Assembly (NCBI RefSeq): GCF_900167025.1
Contig: NZ_FUXC01000009.1
Span: forward strand, 53,416-117,415
Direction of reading: 5' to 3'
DNA length: 64,000 nucleotides
DNA from: Treponema berlinense
GTDB taxonomy: Bacteria; Spirochaetota; Spirochaetia; Treponematales; Treponemataceae
Shown here: positions 8,931-17,602 of the stretch, piece by piece
Layout: each line of letters begins with the position of its first letter
Position numbering within the stretch: position 1 is the stretch's first letter
Made by a program: the position numbers and the translations under genes
The notes under the pieces: model-generated
The model's database searches: none
The model's input: the letters and a program-made list of their open reading frames with translations, nothing else
Told to the model about the DNA's origin: nothing

Positions 8931-10898
8931 ATGGACACAAAAGGAATTGCTGCCGTTGCAAAATCAATCCGCAGTCTGTCAATCGATGCTATCCAAAAAG
9001 CAAAATCAGGTCATCCTGGACTCCCGCTTGGATGTGCTGAACTCGCTGCAATTTTGTACGGAGAAGTTCTAAAGCATAATCCTGCTGATTCAAAATGGGC
9101 AGATCGTGATCGCTTTGTGCTTTCGGCCGGACACGGTTCTATGTTGCTTTATTCAATCTTGCACTTGAGCGGTTATAAAGTTTCGCTTGACGACATTAAA
9201 AATTTCCGTCAAGTAGGTTCTGTTTGTCCTGGACATCCAGAATTTGGCTGGACTGACGGCGTAGAAAACACATCTGGTCCGCTTGGTCAGGGAATTGCCC
9301 TTGCCGTTGGAATGGCGCTTGCAGAATCAATCGAGGCTGCAAAATTCAATACGGCAGAACACAAAATTGTTGACCATTACACTTACGCTCTTTGTGGCGA
9401 AGGTTGTCTTGAAGAAGGCGTTTCTTCCGAAGCTTCTTCTTTTGCAGGACATAATAAACTTGGAAAACTGATTGTTTTTTATGATCAGAATAAAATTTCT
9501 ATTGATGGTTCTACAGATATTACTTTTACAGAAGATATTGGAAAACGTTACGAGGCTTATGGCTGGCAGGTTTTAAAAGGCGACATGTATGATGTTGAAG
9601 GTCTTTTAAAGCTTATTGAAGAAGCAAAAAAATGTTCGGACAAGCCTTCTTTGATTATGCTCAAGTCTGTAATTGGAAAATTCGCTCCAAAGCAGGGAAC
9701 TCCTGTTGTTCACGGAGAACCTCTTGGAGAGGCAGATGTTGCCGAAACAAAAAAAGCGCTCGGCATAAATCCACAAGAATTTTTCTATGTAGATCCACAG
9801 GCTCTTCGTTATTTTGAAGACAAAAAAGCTGGTTTTGCTAAAAAAGAAGCAGACTGGAACAAAGAGTTTGAAGCCTGGGCAAAAGAAAATCCTGAACTTG
9901 CAAAACAGTGGAAGGCTTCGTTTGACGGAACCGCCGACGGAGAAGCTGAAGATCCTGTTTATGAAATCGGTGCAAATGTTGCAACACGTTCTGCAAGTGG
10001 CGACATGATAAACGCAATGGGACTTAGATATTCTTGTCTTGTTGGCGGAAGTGCCGACCTTAAAGGTTCAAATAAATCTGGAATGAAGTGCGATGGAGGA
10101 ACTTATACTCCGTCTAACCGCGCAGGCCGCTCTATTGAATATGGAATCCGCGAGTTTGGAATGGCAAGTGAAGCTCTTGGAATGTGCGCTCATGGCGGAA
10201 TTCGTCCGTTTGTAGCAACTTATCTTGTATTTAGCGACTACATGCGCCCTTCGATCCGCTTGGCTTCGATTATGAAACAGCCTGTAATCTATGATTTGAC
10301 GCACGACTCGATTTACGTAGGCGAAGACGGTCCGACACACCAGCCGATTGAGCAGCTTTCTTCTTTGCGTGCAATTCCTGGTGTACAGGTTTTGCGTCCT
10401 GGCGATGCGGAAGAAACCGTTGCTGCCTGGCATATTGCAATGGAAAGCAAAGATCATCCGGTTGTTTTGGCTCTTACAAGACAGAATGTTCCTGTTTATG
10501 AAAAAGAAGACAAAAACTGGAAAGAGACAATCAAAAAAGGCGCTTATGTTGTAAAAAATGGTGGCGAAAATCCTGACGTTACTGTCGTTGCAACTGGTTC
10601 CGAAGTGAATATGGCTCTTGATGCCGCTAAAAAAGTAAGCGGAAAAACTGTCCGTGTTGTTTCGATTTTGGACAAGAATTTGTTTGAAAGCGATGAAAAA
10701 CTTATGAATGAAATTCTTGGCGGAGCAAAACGTGTGATTGTTGCAGAAGCCGGCTGCAGATGTGGCTGGGAAGGAATTGCAACTGGCCGCAAAGATTTGT
10801 TTACGATTGACCGTTTTGGTGAATCAGGACCAGGAAAAAATGTAGCACAGGCTCTCGGTTTTACCGCAGATAAACTTGCTGAATTGATTGAAGCTTAA
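8931..10898 (+). CDS. tkt: Transketolase
   Basis: This 655-residue enzyme moves two-carbon units between sugar phosphates in the pentose phosphate pathway. N-terminal landmarks are SGHPGLPLG and the thiamine-diphosphate motif, seen here as CGEGCLEEGVSSEA with KIVFYDQN-type continuation (KLIVFYDQN). The pyrimidine domain follows (PFVATYLVFSDYMRP, HDSIYVGEDGPTHQPIEQ), then the C-terminal domain with VRVVSILDKN. Length and domain order are normal. It starts 34 bases after the PtsN-like gene; a GGGG-type site precedes the ATG. Confidence 0.97.
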   Translation: MDTKGIAAVAKSIRSLSIDAIQKAKSGHPGLPLGCAELAAILYGEVLKHNPADSKWADRDRFVLSAGHGSMLLYSILHLSGYKVSLDDIKNFRQVGSVCPGHPEFGWTDGVENTSGPLGQGIALAVGMALAESIEAAKFNTAEHKIVDHYTYALCGEGCLEEGVSSEASSFAGHNKLGKLIVFYDQNKISIDGSTDITFTEDIGKRYEAYGWQVLKGDMYDVEGLLKLIEEAKKCSDKPSLIMLKSVIGKFAPKQGTPVVHGEPLGEADVAETKKALGINPQEFFYVDPQALRYFEDKKAGFAKKEADWNKEFEAWAKENPELAKQWKASFDGTADGEAEDPVYEIGANVATRSASGDMINAMGLRYSCLVGGSADLKGSNKSGMKCDGGTYTPSNRAGRSIEYGIREFGMASEALGMCAHGGIRPFVATYLVFSDYMRPSIRLASIMKQPVIYDLTHDSIYVGEDGPTHQPIEQLSSLRAIPGVQVLRPGDAEETVAAWHIAMESKDHPVVLALTRQNVPVYEKEDKNWKETIKKGAYVVKNGGENPDVTVVATGSEVNMALDAAKKVSGKTVRVVSILDKNLFESDEKLMNEILGGAKRVIVAEAGCRCGWEGIATGRKDLFTIDRFGESGPGKNVAQALGFTADKLAELIEA

Positions 10899-10907
10899 AA
10901 AAGTGGC

Positions 10908-10990
10908 TTAGGGGCTGAAAGGGCGGCGTGAGCCGTTCGCCTGCGAATGAAACCCTGCAAGACCCGACCCGCGCAAGTGGGGAAGCCCCA
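10908..10990 (+). repeat. Three-hairpin intergenic repeat, copy 3 (divergent)
   Basis: Contains CGGC-GTGA-GCCG and TTCGC-CT-GCGAA followed by TGAAACCC. The third hairpin is not clear in this copy. It lies directly after the transketolase stop codon. Confidence 0.6.
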
Positions 10991-10997
10991 AAAAAAT

Positions 10998-11046
10998 AAA
11001 AACTGACTTTTAATTCGGATGAATGAATTTTAAGTCAGTTTTTTTA
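10998..11046. terminator. Bidirectional terminator between tkt and lgt
   Basis: Arms AAAAACTGACTT and AAGTCAGTTTTT flank a 22-base loop, with A-rich and T-rich tails on either side. It sits between the convergent tkt (+) and lgt (-) genes and can serve both strands. Confidence 0.85.
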
Positions 11047-11082
11047 TTTTAAACGAGTTCAAACGTTTTGAGAGAAGTTTTG

Positions 11083-12087
11083 TCAGGCGGATTTTTGTTG
11101 ATTTTTCTTTTTTGCAAGAAAATATGAAAAAATTGCCAGCGAAATTCCGCCGAGCACCATTAAAAGACACAAAATTTGACCTGTCGAAATGTTAAAAAGC
11201 GAAGTGTTGAGGTAAATAGGCGCGTTTGTGTCGGCGGCGATTCTGTAACCAATGTCTGAGTCTGGTTCGCGGAAATATTCGATAAAAAAGCGGAAGATTC
11301 CGTATCCAATCGTGTAAATTGCTCCAGAAAATCCGTCAAACGGCTTTTTTTTGCGCAAAAACCAGAGAATTGAAAAAAGTACAAGACCTTCGAAAAACGC
11401 TTCGTAAAGCTGGCTTGGATGGCGCGGAAGATTTACGAGCAAACCGGAAATTTGGAGTCCGCACTGAGATGCAAAATCTTTTACCCATTGGAATGAAGCC
11501 GAAAAACGTTCTGCCTGCGGAAAAATAATTCCCCAAGGGGCGCTTGTAATGCGGCCGTAAAGTTCGCCGTTTAAGAAATTTCCAAGACGGCCAAATGTGT
11601 AGCCGAGAGGAATTGCCGTAACCATTGCGTCAATCCATTTTAGCGTCTGGCGTTTGTTTTTTTTGCACCAGAAAATCATTCCGATTAAGCCGCCGATAAA
11701 GCCTCCGTGATAACTCATTCCTGCAAGTCCGGTAAACTGTCCTGAAGAGTTGAACGGCCAAAAAATTAGCCATGGCTTTTTCCAGTAAATTCCGGAAGTA
11801 TCGTAGACTAAGGTTGAAAAAATGCGCGCGCCGATTAGAAGGAAGATGATTCCTGTGGCAATAAAACTAAAAATGTCGTCTTCTGTGGCTTTTCTTAGCG
11901 TTCCGTCGGAAGAAATTTCGTCGAGGGCGCCTTCTTTTAGAAGTTTTTTTAGAACCAAAAAGGCTGTTCCGAACGCAAAAATGTACATAAGACCGTACCA
12001 GCGGATAAGTCCCAAAACAGGAACTCCAGGAAAGATTTCCGGATGAATCCACGACGGATAGTTGATATAAAGAGGTAGAAAATTCAT
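11083..12087 (-). CDS. lgt: Prolipoprotein diacylglyceryl transferase
   Basis: This 334-residue inner-membrane enzyme transfers diacylglycerol from phosphatidylglycerol to the lipobox Cys of prolipoproteins, the first lipoprotein maturation step. The start is the ATG at 12087 behind GGAG; the in-frame TTG twelve bases upstream is part of the ribosome-binding region (TTGGAG). The Lgt signature GRLGNFLNGELYGR and the catalytic-region motif MSYHGGFIGGLIG are both visible, as is the PSQLYEAFFEG segment. A lysine-rich tail follows the last membrane helix. Several lipoproteins in this window (LivJ and the protein at 55992) are predicted substrates. Confidence 0.95.
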   Translation of the reverse strand: MNFLPLYINYPSWIHPEIFPGVPVLGLIRWYGLMYIFAFGTAFLVLKKLLKEGALDEISSDGTLRKATEDDIFSFIATGIIFLLIGARIFSTLVYDTSGIYWKKPWLIFWPFNSSGQFTGLAGMSYHGGFIGGLIGMIFWCKKNKRQTLKWIDAMVTAIPLGYTFGRLGNFLNGELYGRITSAPWGIIFPQAERFSASFQWVKDFASQCGLQISGLLVNLPRHPSQLYEAFFEGLVLFSILWFLRKKKPFDGFSGAIYTIGYGIFRFFIEYFREPDSDIGYRIAADTNAPIYLNTSLFNISTGQILCLLMVLGGISLAIFSYFLAKKKNQQKSA

Positions 12088-12129
12088 TTTATTCTCCAAG
12101 TATTTTCTAAAAACAGGCGTATTTTTATT

Positions 12130-13269
12130 TTAAATCTTAAATCCCTGAGAAGCCGCCTTTACAAGTTTTGATTTTAAAAGCAGGTTTTCGTTTCTGAGTT
12201 GATTTAATTCATACTGCTGGGTTTTTATAGTTTCTGCAAGTTCTCCCATGCTCAGCGCTCCTGTGCCAACCAAGTCTTCGACATAGGACATTTTTTGAGA
12301 ATAGTCGTCATTTGCCTCTTCGTTTGCAAGTTCGTATGTTGAGTCGAGAACGTCCGTTGAAAAATCATCAAATTGAAATGTTTCGCTCTGAAGAATTTTT
12401 TCTGCAATTCTGTAAATTGCCTGACTGATTACCGCATTTGGTTTGTAGTTTATGACCGGCAATCTTGATGAAAGCGCTTTGTCCTGCAAGGTGTCGCGGT
12501 ACATTACTCCAAGAGATTCTACGTCGATTCCGAGATATTGCTGGCATGAACGGCGAATTTTCAGGGCTTTGTCGGCATCTTTTGGTTCGTCAATCATATT
12601 CATGACAAGGCGCGGATGGAATTGTCTCATGCGGTTTTCAAAAACTGCCGCATTTTCCGGATCAATCTCGCGCAGCGCTTCAATCATTTTTGGAATGTAA
12701 AGCCTCTGGAGGGAAGATGAGTCGTTTTTGAGTTTTTCAAGATATTTTGCGGCCGGGCTGTTTTTTTTGAATGAACTTGCCATGAGCCGGAAAACTGCGT
12801 TTTTTAAAAAAAGATAGCCGTTGAGGGTTGCCGTGACTGTTGGCGCCGTAACTACGATTCCCTGTGGAGAAAGAAGAAATAAATCGAGGATTGTAAGGTG
12901 GGTTCCGGCTCCAAGGTCGATTATAAGGTAGTCGCAGTTTAAATTGCGGAAATTCCGGATAATTGAATTTTTCTGGGCGCTTTTTAAGGTGCTCAGGCCC
13001 GGAATTTCAGAGTCTCCTGCGATAAAAGAAACATTTTCGTATTCTGTCGGCTGGATTATGTCTTCAAATTTGTTTTCGCCTGTAATGAAAGTGCCGATTC
13101 CTTTTTTTGCAGAAAACTGGCCGATTACAAGATGAAGGTTCGATGCACCTAAGTCGAGGTCTGCCAGAATTACTTTTTTGCCGGCCTGTCCGAGTGCGAT
13201 TGCGAGATTTGCAGAAAGAAGACTTTTTCCTACGCCTCCTTTTCCGCTTGCGATTGGAATGATTTGCAT
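12130..13269 (-). CDS. MinD/ParA-type P-loop ATPase with long C-terminal extension
   Basis: The 379-residue protein has the deviant Walker A SGKGGVGKS at residues 8-16, a switch-I-like DLDLGASNLHLVIG (A' motif) and YLIIDLGAG (Walker B). This is the MinD/FlhG/ParA group. It lacks a clear MinD C-terminal membrane helix. Instead it has about 100 extra residues with a predicted coiled coil at the end (QYELNQLRNENLLLKSKLV). A role in positioning or number control of a cell structure is plausible but not shown. TAGAAT lies six bases before the ATG and there is no ribosome-binding site, so the mRNA may be leaderless. Confidence 0.8.
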   Translation of the reverse strand: MQIIPIASGKGGVGKSLLSANLAIALGQAGKKVILADLDLGASNLHLVIGQFSAKKGIGTFITGENKFEDIIQPTEYENVSFIAGDSEIPGLSTLKSAQKNSIIRNFRNLNCDYLIIDLGAGTHLTILDLFLLSPQGIVVTAPTVTATLNGYLFLKNAVFRLMASSFKKNSPAAKYLEKLKNDSSSLQRLYIPKMIEALREIDPENAAVFENRMRQFHPRLVMNMIDEPKDADKALKIRRSCQQYLGIDVESLGVMYRDTLQDKALSSRLPVINYKPNAVISQAIYRIAEKILQSETFQFDDFSTDVLDSTYELANEEANDDYSQKMSYVEDLVGTGALSMGELAETIKTQQYELNQLRNENLLLKSKLVKAASQGFKI

Positions 13270-13401
13270 GGCTTTATTCTAGCATAGTGAAAACAGAAAA
13301 TACAGAGGTTCTTTCTATAGAAAAAATATGAATTTTCCGAAAAAAAAGGAACCTAATTCTTTCTCTTGCCTTAAAATAGATTGAAGTCTAAAATACAGGC
13401 T

Positions 13402-14910
13402 ATGAAAAAAATTAAACATGGCATAAAAGTTGTTTTTTTGTATTTTTATGCAATAATCTTTGCTTCTCAGTGTTTTGCCGAATCTTCTTCAAATTCGACA
13501 TCGAAAATAAATAAACGTTCACAGCAATATATGGAAATGATGAACGGAGTTTTTGACTTTGTTCAGAGAAATTATGTTGATGAGGTTGACCCTGAAACGC
13601 TATATACGGGCGCTCTAAAAGGAATGCTTTCTGCCTTGAACGATCCGTACACCGTCTACCTGGACAATTCGACTTTTAGAAGTTTAAATGACACTACAAA
13701 AGGAAAATTTGGAGGAGTTGGACTTTCTATTTCCAAGGCATTTATTTCTACTCCAGAAAAACCGGCTTATGTAGAAGTTGCCTCGCCTGTAGAAGACACA
13801 CCTGGATTTAAGGCTGGAATTCAGGCTGGAGATTTGATTATTTCTGCAAACGGAACTGACACTTCAAAAATAACAATGGACGAAGTTTTGGATATTTTAC
13901 GCGGTCCTGTCGGAGAAAAAGTCGACCTTGTGATTCGCCGTGGACAAAATATTGAATTTCCGGTGACATTAAAAAGAGAGATGATTGAAGTTCCGACGGT
14001 AAAATTTGGAACAATAAAGGAAGTTGAAAAAGCCGGAACTGTAGGTTATGTAAGAATTATTGAATTTACACCGCAGACAGCAGAGCGCGTTCAGCAGGCT
14101 TTGGATTCGTTTAAAAAAGAAAAAATTTCTGCTTTGATAATTGATTTGCGCAACAATCCTGGCGGACTTATAACGTCTGTTGTTGATGTTGCGGATAAAT
14201 TTATTGATAAAGGGCCGATTGTTTCGACAAAAAGCCGTCTTGCCTTTGAAAATTCTGTTTTTACGGCAAGCCCACGCAAAACGACTTTTAAAAAAGATAT
14301 TCCTATTATAGTTTTGATCAACAAAGGTTCGGCTTCTGCTTCTGAAATTCTTTCTGGCGCGTTAAAAGACAATCATCTGGCTTACCTTGTTGGCCAGCGC
14401 ACTTACGGAAAAGGTTCTGTTCAGCAGGTGCTTCCACTTTCTTCGACAGACGGCATAAAAATTACAATGGCGCGTTATTACACTCCGAGCGATACTAATA
14501 TCGACAAAATCGGAATTCCGCCGGACAGAGAAGTTTTATTCCCGGATTTTACAGAAGATGGCGAAAAGCAGTATACCGAATTGATGAAAAGCGACGAAAT
14601 TGAAAAAGTCGTTGAACAGAATAAAAATATGACGGAAAAGCAGATTGCAGATTTTGCAGAAAAATTGCACGAAAAATACACTGCAATCGATTTACCGACA
14701 CTCAGAAAACTCGTAAGAAACGAAGTAACCCGCACAAAAGGCACAATGCTTTACGATTTGGATTGGGACGTTCAGCTTGTTGCGGCCCTCGATATTTTGA
14801 GCGGAACCAAGGCTGAATTTGAAGAACTTGTAAAAAATACAAAAACTCTTAAAGAATTGCAGGAAGAGGCGGCTTTGAAAGACGAATCGCTGTCTGCCGA
14901 AAAAAAATGA
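13402..14910 (+). CDS. S41-family C-terminal processing protease with PDZ domain
   Basis: This 502-residue protein is an exported CtpA/Prc-type serine protease. It has an N-terminal signal sequence ending near CFAESSS, then a helical region with NYVDEVDPETLYTGALKGML, a PDZ domain (about residues 95-185, GVGLSI...GFKAGIQAGDLIISANG), and the S41 catalytic domain with NKGSASASEI (nucleophile Ser) and YGKGSVQQ (general-base Lys). The start is the ATG at 13402. TAAAAT lies seven bases before it and TTGCCT lies 17 bases further upstream, with no ribosome-binding site, so a leaderless transcript is predicted. The stop overlaps rsmE (ATGA). Confidence 0.92.
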   Translation: MKKIKHGIKVVFLYFYAIIFASQCFAESSSNSTSKINKRSQQYMEMMNGVFDFVQRNYVDEVDPETLYTGALKGMLSALNDPYTVYLDNSTFRSLNDTTKGKFGGVGLSISKAFISTPEKPAYVEVASPVEDTPGFKAGIQAGDLIISANGTDTSKITMDEVLDILRGPVGEKVDLVIRRGQNIEFPVTLKREMIEVPTVKFGTIKEVEKAGTVGYVRIIEFTPQTAERVQQALDSFKKEKISALIIDLRNNPGGLITSVVDVADKFIDKGPIVSTKSRLAFENSVFTASPRKTTFKKDIPIIVLINKGSASASEILSGALKDNHLAYLVGQRTYGKGSVQQVLPLSSTDGIKITMARYYTPSDTNIDKIGIPPDREVLFPDFTEDGEKQYTELMKSDEIEKVVEQNKNMTEKQIADFAEKLHEKYTAIDLPTLRKLVRNEVTRTKGTMLYDLDWDVQLVAALDILSGTKAEFEELVKNTKTLKELQEEAALKDESLSAEKK

Positions 14911-15716
14911 GGCAGTTTGTTTCGACAGTAAATCCAGACAAAAAAGGACTCATCGAAATTAACGGAAAAGATTTTCGTTATTTAAAACAAGTTCTCAGGC
15001 TTTCTGTCGGCGATATGCTTTATGTCCGTTTGCCAGACGGAAAACTTTCTGGCACGACGGTTGCAAAAATTGATGAAAACAGGCGCGCGGTAACTTTGCA
15101 AGTTTGCGATTCTGTTTTGGAAGTTTTAAAAGAAGAAGGCGAAAGTCAGAGCGAATATTGCCCGGAAACAAATTTGTATCTTTTTCAGTTTATTGCAAAA
15201 AGTTCAAAAATGGATTTGATTGTAAGGCAGGCGGCAGAATGTGGAGTTTTAAAGATAATTCCTGTGACTGGGAAATTTACGCAAAATGGCGGAGCAGAAA
15301 AGAATTTCCGTAATTCACGTTATGAGCGGATTGTAAAAGAAGCTCGTCAGCAGAGCGGAAGTCCGGTTTCGACCGAAATTGCAGAAACCTTGACGCTGGA
15401 TGAAGCCTGCGCTTTCTGGAAAAAAATTGCCGGAGAAAATTCAAAAGACGGTTTTGCCTGCGTTTTGTACGAACGAAGCGAAAAAACAAAAAATCTTTAC
15501 GAAGCTATCCCGGATTCTGAAAAAATAAAAAATTGCGCGGTTTTTTGCGGGGCGGAAGGCGGAATAAGTCCCGAAGAAATAGAAATCCTTTCTAAAAATG
15601 GAATTGTTCCAGTTCACTTTGAAACAAATATTTTAAGATGCGAAACTGCAGCGCTTTATGGCATTGCCTGCGTGCAGAATGCGGTAACGGGAAGAAAAAT
15701 ATGGCAGAAGAATTAA
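14907..15716 (+). CDS. rsmE: 16S rRNA m3U1498 methyltransferase
   Basis: The 269-residue product is an RsmE-type SPOUT methyltransferase that modifies U1498 of 16S rRNA. The N-terminal PUA-like region contains KDFRYLKQVLRLSVGD. The knotted SAM-binding region contains IAKSSKMDLIVRQAAECGV, a QSGSPVSTEI-like loop, GAEGGISPEEIE and LRCETAALYGIACV. It overlaps the protease gene by four bases and the next gene by 16 bases. A perfect sigma-54 promoter consensus is embedded in its coding sequence at 15049-15065. Confidence 0.93.
   Translation: MRQFVSTVNPDKKGLIEINGKDFRYLKQVLRLSVGDMLYVRLPDGKLSGTTVAKIDENRRAVTLQVCDSVLEVLKEEGESQSEYCPETNLYLFQFIAKSSKMDLIVRQAAECGVLKIIPVTGKFTQNGGAEKNFRNSRYERIVKEARQQSGSPVSTEIAETLTLDEACAFWKKIAGENSKDGFACVLYERSEKTKNLYEAIPDSEKIKNCAVFCGAEGGISPEEIEILSKNGIVPVHFETNILRCETAALYGIACVQNAVTGRKIWQKN
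15049..15065 (+). promoter_or_regulatory. Perfect sigma-54 (-24/-12) consensus inside rsmE
   Basis: The bases read CTGGCACG-ACGG-TTGCA, which fits the YTGGCACG-N4-TTGCW consensus at every fixed position. It points downstream toward the degenerate glycosyltransferase gene and the sigma-54 activator gene. The window also encodes RpoN. Because it lies in coding sequence it could be chance. Confidence 0.45.
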
Positions 15717-16474
15717 GAAACGAAAATTCAAAACTTAAAAGAATAAATTTGCTTGGCGTTCCGGTCGATGTCTGCAATCCTGGCGACATGGACGAAGTTA
15801 TTCTTGAAATTCTCGCAAAACCCGGCACAAAACAGATAGTCTTTCTTTCTGTCTGGGATTTGTTAAAGGGCAGAAAAAAGAAAAAGAATTTTAGCAAATA
15901 TTTACATTCTGCCGATTTAATTTTGCCGGTTTCTAAAAGTATTATCTGGGGCGCAAAATTCTTAAAAAAAACAGTTCCCGTAAGATACAATCCTTTTTCC
16001 GCAGTAATTGCGATTTTGTCGGTTATGGAATATCACTACAAATCGCTGTTTTTGCTCGGAGGCCGAAAAAAGGCTCTTCAAAAGGCAGAGTCAAATTTGC
16101 GTTCAACCTTGCCAAACCTTCAGATTGTCGGCCGTTATGTCGGTTATTATTCAAAGGATATTGAAAAAGATGTGGTTCAGGCAATCTACAAAGCGTCGCC
16201 TTCCCTCGTAATTGTGAGCGATGGAATAAAAGAAAAAAAATTGTGGGCTTATAATCGGCGGAACAATTTTGCTTCGAGCATTTTTTTGTATTACAAAGAT
16301 TGCATTGGAATTTTTTCTGACCGCGTAAAAAGAGTGAGCGAAAAGACTTTTGATCGTGGACTTGAAATTTGGGCGGAAATTTTTAAAAATCCTTTGAAAA
16401 TTTTTCTCATTTTTCCGTATTTGCGTTATATAATTTTAGTATTCTGGTACAGACTTTTTAAAAAGAATTCCTGA
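15701..16474 (+). CDS. WecG/TagA/CpsF-family (GT26) protein with degenerate active site
   Basis: The 257-residue product aligns by eye with the GT26 fold: INLLGVPVDVCNPGDMDEVI at the start, HSADLILPVSKSIIWGAKFL in the middle, LFLLGGRKKALQKAESNL, NLQIVGRYVGYYS and a basic, hydrophobic C-terminus (LKIFLIFPYLRYIILVFWYRL) for membrane contact. In classical members the first motif reads ADLVLPDG and the later one reads like LGxPKQE. Here PDG is PVS and the second is SDGIKEKKLW, so the proposed catalytic Asp is missing. It may be a non-catalytic or altered paralogue. The start at 15701 overlaps rsmE by 16 bases; the ribosome site is GGGAAG. Confidence 0.75.
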   Translation: MAEELRNENSKLKRINLLGVPVDVCNPGDMDEVILEILAKPGTKQIVFLSVWDLLKGRKKKKNFSKYLHSADLILPVSKSIIWGAKFLKKTVPVRYNPFSAVIAILSVMEYHYKSLFLLGGRKKALQKAESNLRSTLPNLQIVGRYVGYYSKDIEKDVVQAIYKASPSLVIVSDGIKEKKLWAYNRRNNFASSIFLYYKDCIGIFSDRVKRVSEKTFDRGLEIWAEIFKNPLKIFLIFPYLRYIILVFWYRLFKKNS

Positions 16475-16483
16475 GAGTTTTTT

Positions 16484-17602
16484 TTGGAAGGCAAAATCTT
16501 TTTTTTCTCGCAAAATCCAGCATTTGTTTCGATGTGCGCAAATGTGTTTTCTGGTTTCTGTTGTTTTGAAGTTTTAAATTCAGAAAAATCTTTTAAAAAT
16601 TGCCTTTTGCATTTTGCGAACTGTATTTTTTTGTGCGATTATGAGCTTTTTAAGGGCGATGAGCTTTTTGACGAAATAACAAAATACAACGGACACAAAA
16701 TTTTCTTTTTGACGACAAAGATTCAGCACAGTTCTGATATTCCAAAATATGTAATTCATCTTCCGTTTGGGTTTCCGCACCTTTTAAAAATGATTGATTT
16801 TGAAACTGATGACGAAGAAAATTCTTTTTGCAAAAAAAATGTCTCTTTTAACTTGGCAGGTTCTTCGCCGAGCGTAAAAAAATTACGTCTTCAGATTGAA
16901 CAAGCGGCAAGGCTCAAGGACTGCGTTCTTTTTACTGGCGAAAGTGGAACTGGAAAGTCGCTTGCTGCAAAAATTCTGCACGAAATGAGCCCTGCCGGAA
17001 AAAAAGGCAAAAAACTTATAACAGAAAATATTTCGGCGATTTCCGAAAATCTTGTCGAAAGTGAACTTTTTGGCGTAAAAACCGGAGCTTTTACTGGCGC
17101 AAACTGTGAGCGCGAAGGTTTGATTGGCAGGGCGGATGGAAGCTCGATTTTTTTTGATGAAATTGGCGATTTTCCGCTGCATCTTCAGCCAAAACTTTTG
17201 CTTGCCGTTCAGGACGGTTTAATCCGAAAAATCGGAAGCGATGAAAGCCGGAAAGTCGATGTAAGATTTATTTTTGCAACGAACCAGGACTTGCGGAACA
17301 AAATAAAAAATGGCGGTTTTAGGAAAGACTTGTTTTTTAGGATAAGCGCAGTCGAAATTGAAATTCCGCCGTTAAGAAAAAGAAAAGAAGACATTTCTGA
17401 ACTTTCTACTGAATATTTTAAAAAGCGCGGACTGGATTTTTCGATTTCCAAAACCGCACTTTTAAAACTTCAAGATTACGACTGGCCTGGAAATATTCGC
17501 GAACTTGAAAATTGTCTGGCAAAAGCGGTCAGAAACTGCAATAAAAATGTTATTGGTCCTGAGCTGATTCATTTTTTTGAGCAAGACCTGCAATTTTGGT
17601 AA
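16484..17602 (+). CDS. Sigma-54 activator AAA+ protein lacking a DNA-binding domain
   Basis: The 372-residue product has a divergent receiver-like N-terminus (about 1-110, without the usual phospho-acceptor pattern) and a complete sigma-54 AAA+ domain. Walker A is GESGTGKS at 152-159. The sigma-54 contact loop GAFTGA is at 201-206. Walker B is SSIFFDEIGDF and the arginine-finger region is FRKDLFFRIS. The protein ends shortly after WPGNIRELENCL, where a Fis-type helix-turn-helix would normally follow. It may activate from solution or through a partner. The TTG start at 16484 is uncertain; an ATG lies 16 codons later. Its 3' end overlaps trmJ (opposite strand) by 53 bases. Confidence 0.85.
   Translation: MEGKIFFFSQNPAFVSMCANVFSGFCCFEVLNSEKSFKNCLLHFANCIFLCDYELFKGDELFDEITKYNGHKIFFLTTKIQHSSDIPKYVIHLPFGFPHLLKMIDFETDDEENSFCKKNVSFNLAGSSPSVKKLRLQIEQAARLKDCVLFTGESGTGKSLAAKILHEMSPAGKKGKKLITENISAISENLVESELFGVKTGAFTGANCEREGLIGRADGSSIFFDEIGDFPLHLQPKLLLAVQDGLIRKIGSDESRKVDVRFIFATNQDLRNKIKNGGFRKDLFFRISAVEIEIPPLRKRKEDISELSTEYFKKRGLDFSISKTALLKLQDYDWPGNIRELENCLAKAVRNCNKNVIGPELIHFFEQDLQFW

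Noticed and set aside
12087..12099. TTG start for lgt (and likewise for murA at 24762)
   Set aside because: The TTG is part of the TTGGAG ribosome-binding site; the ATG four codons later has correct spacing.
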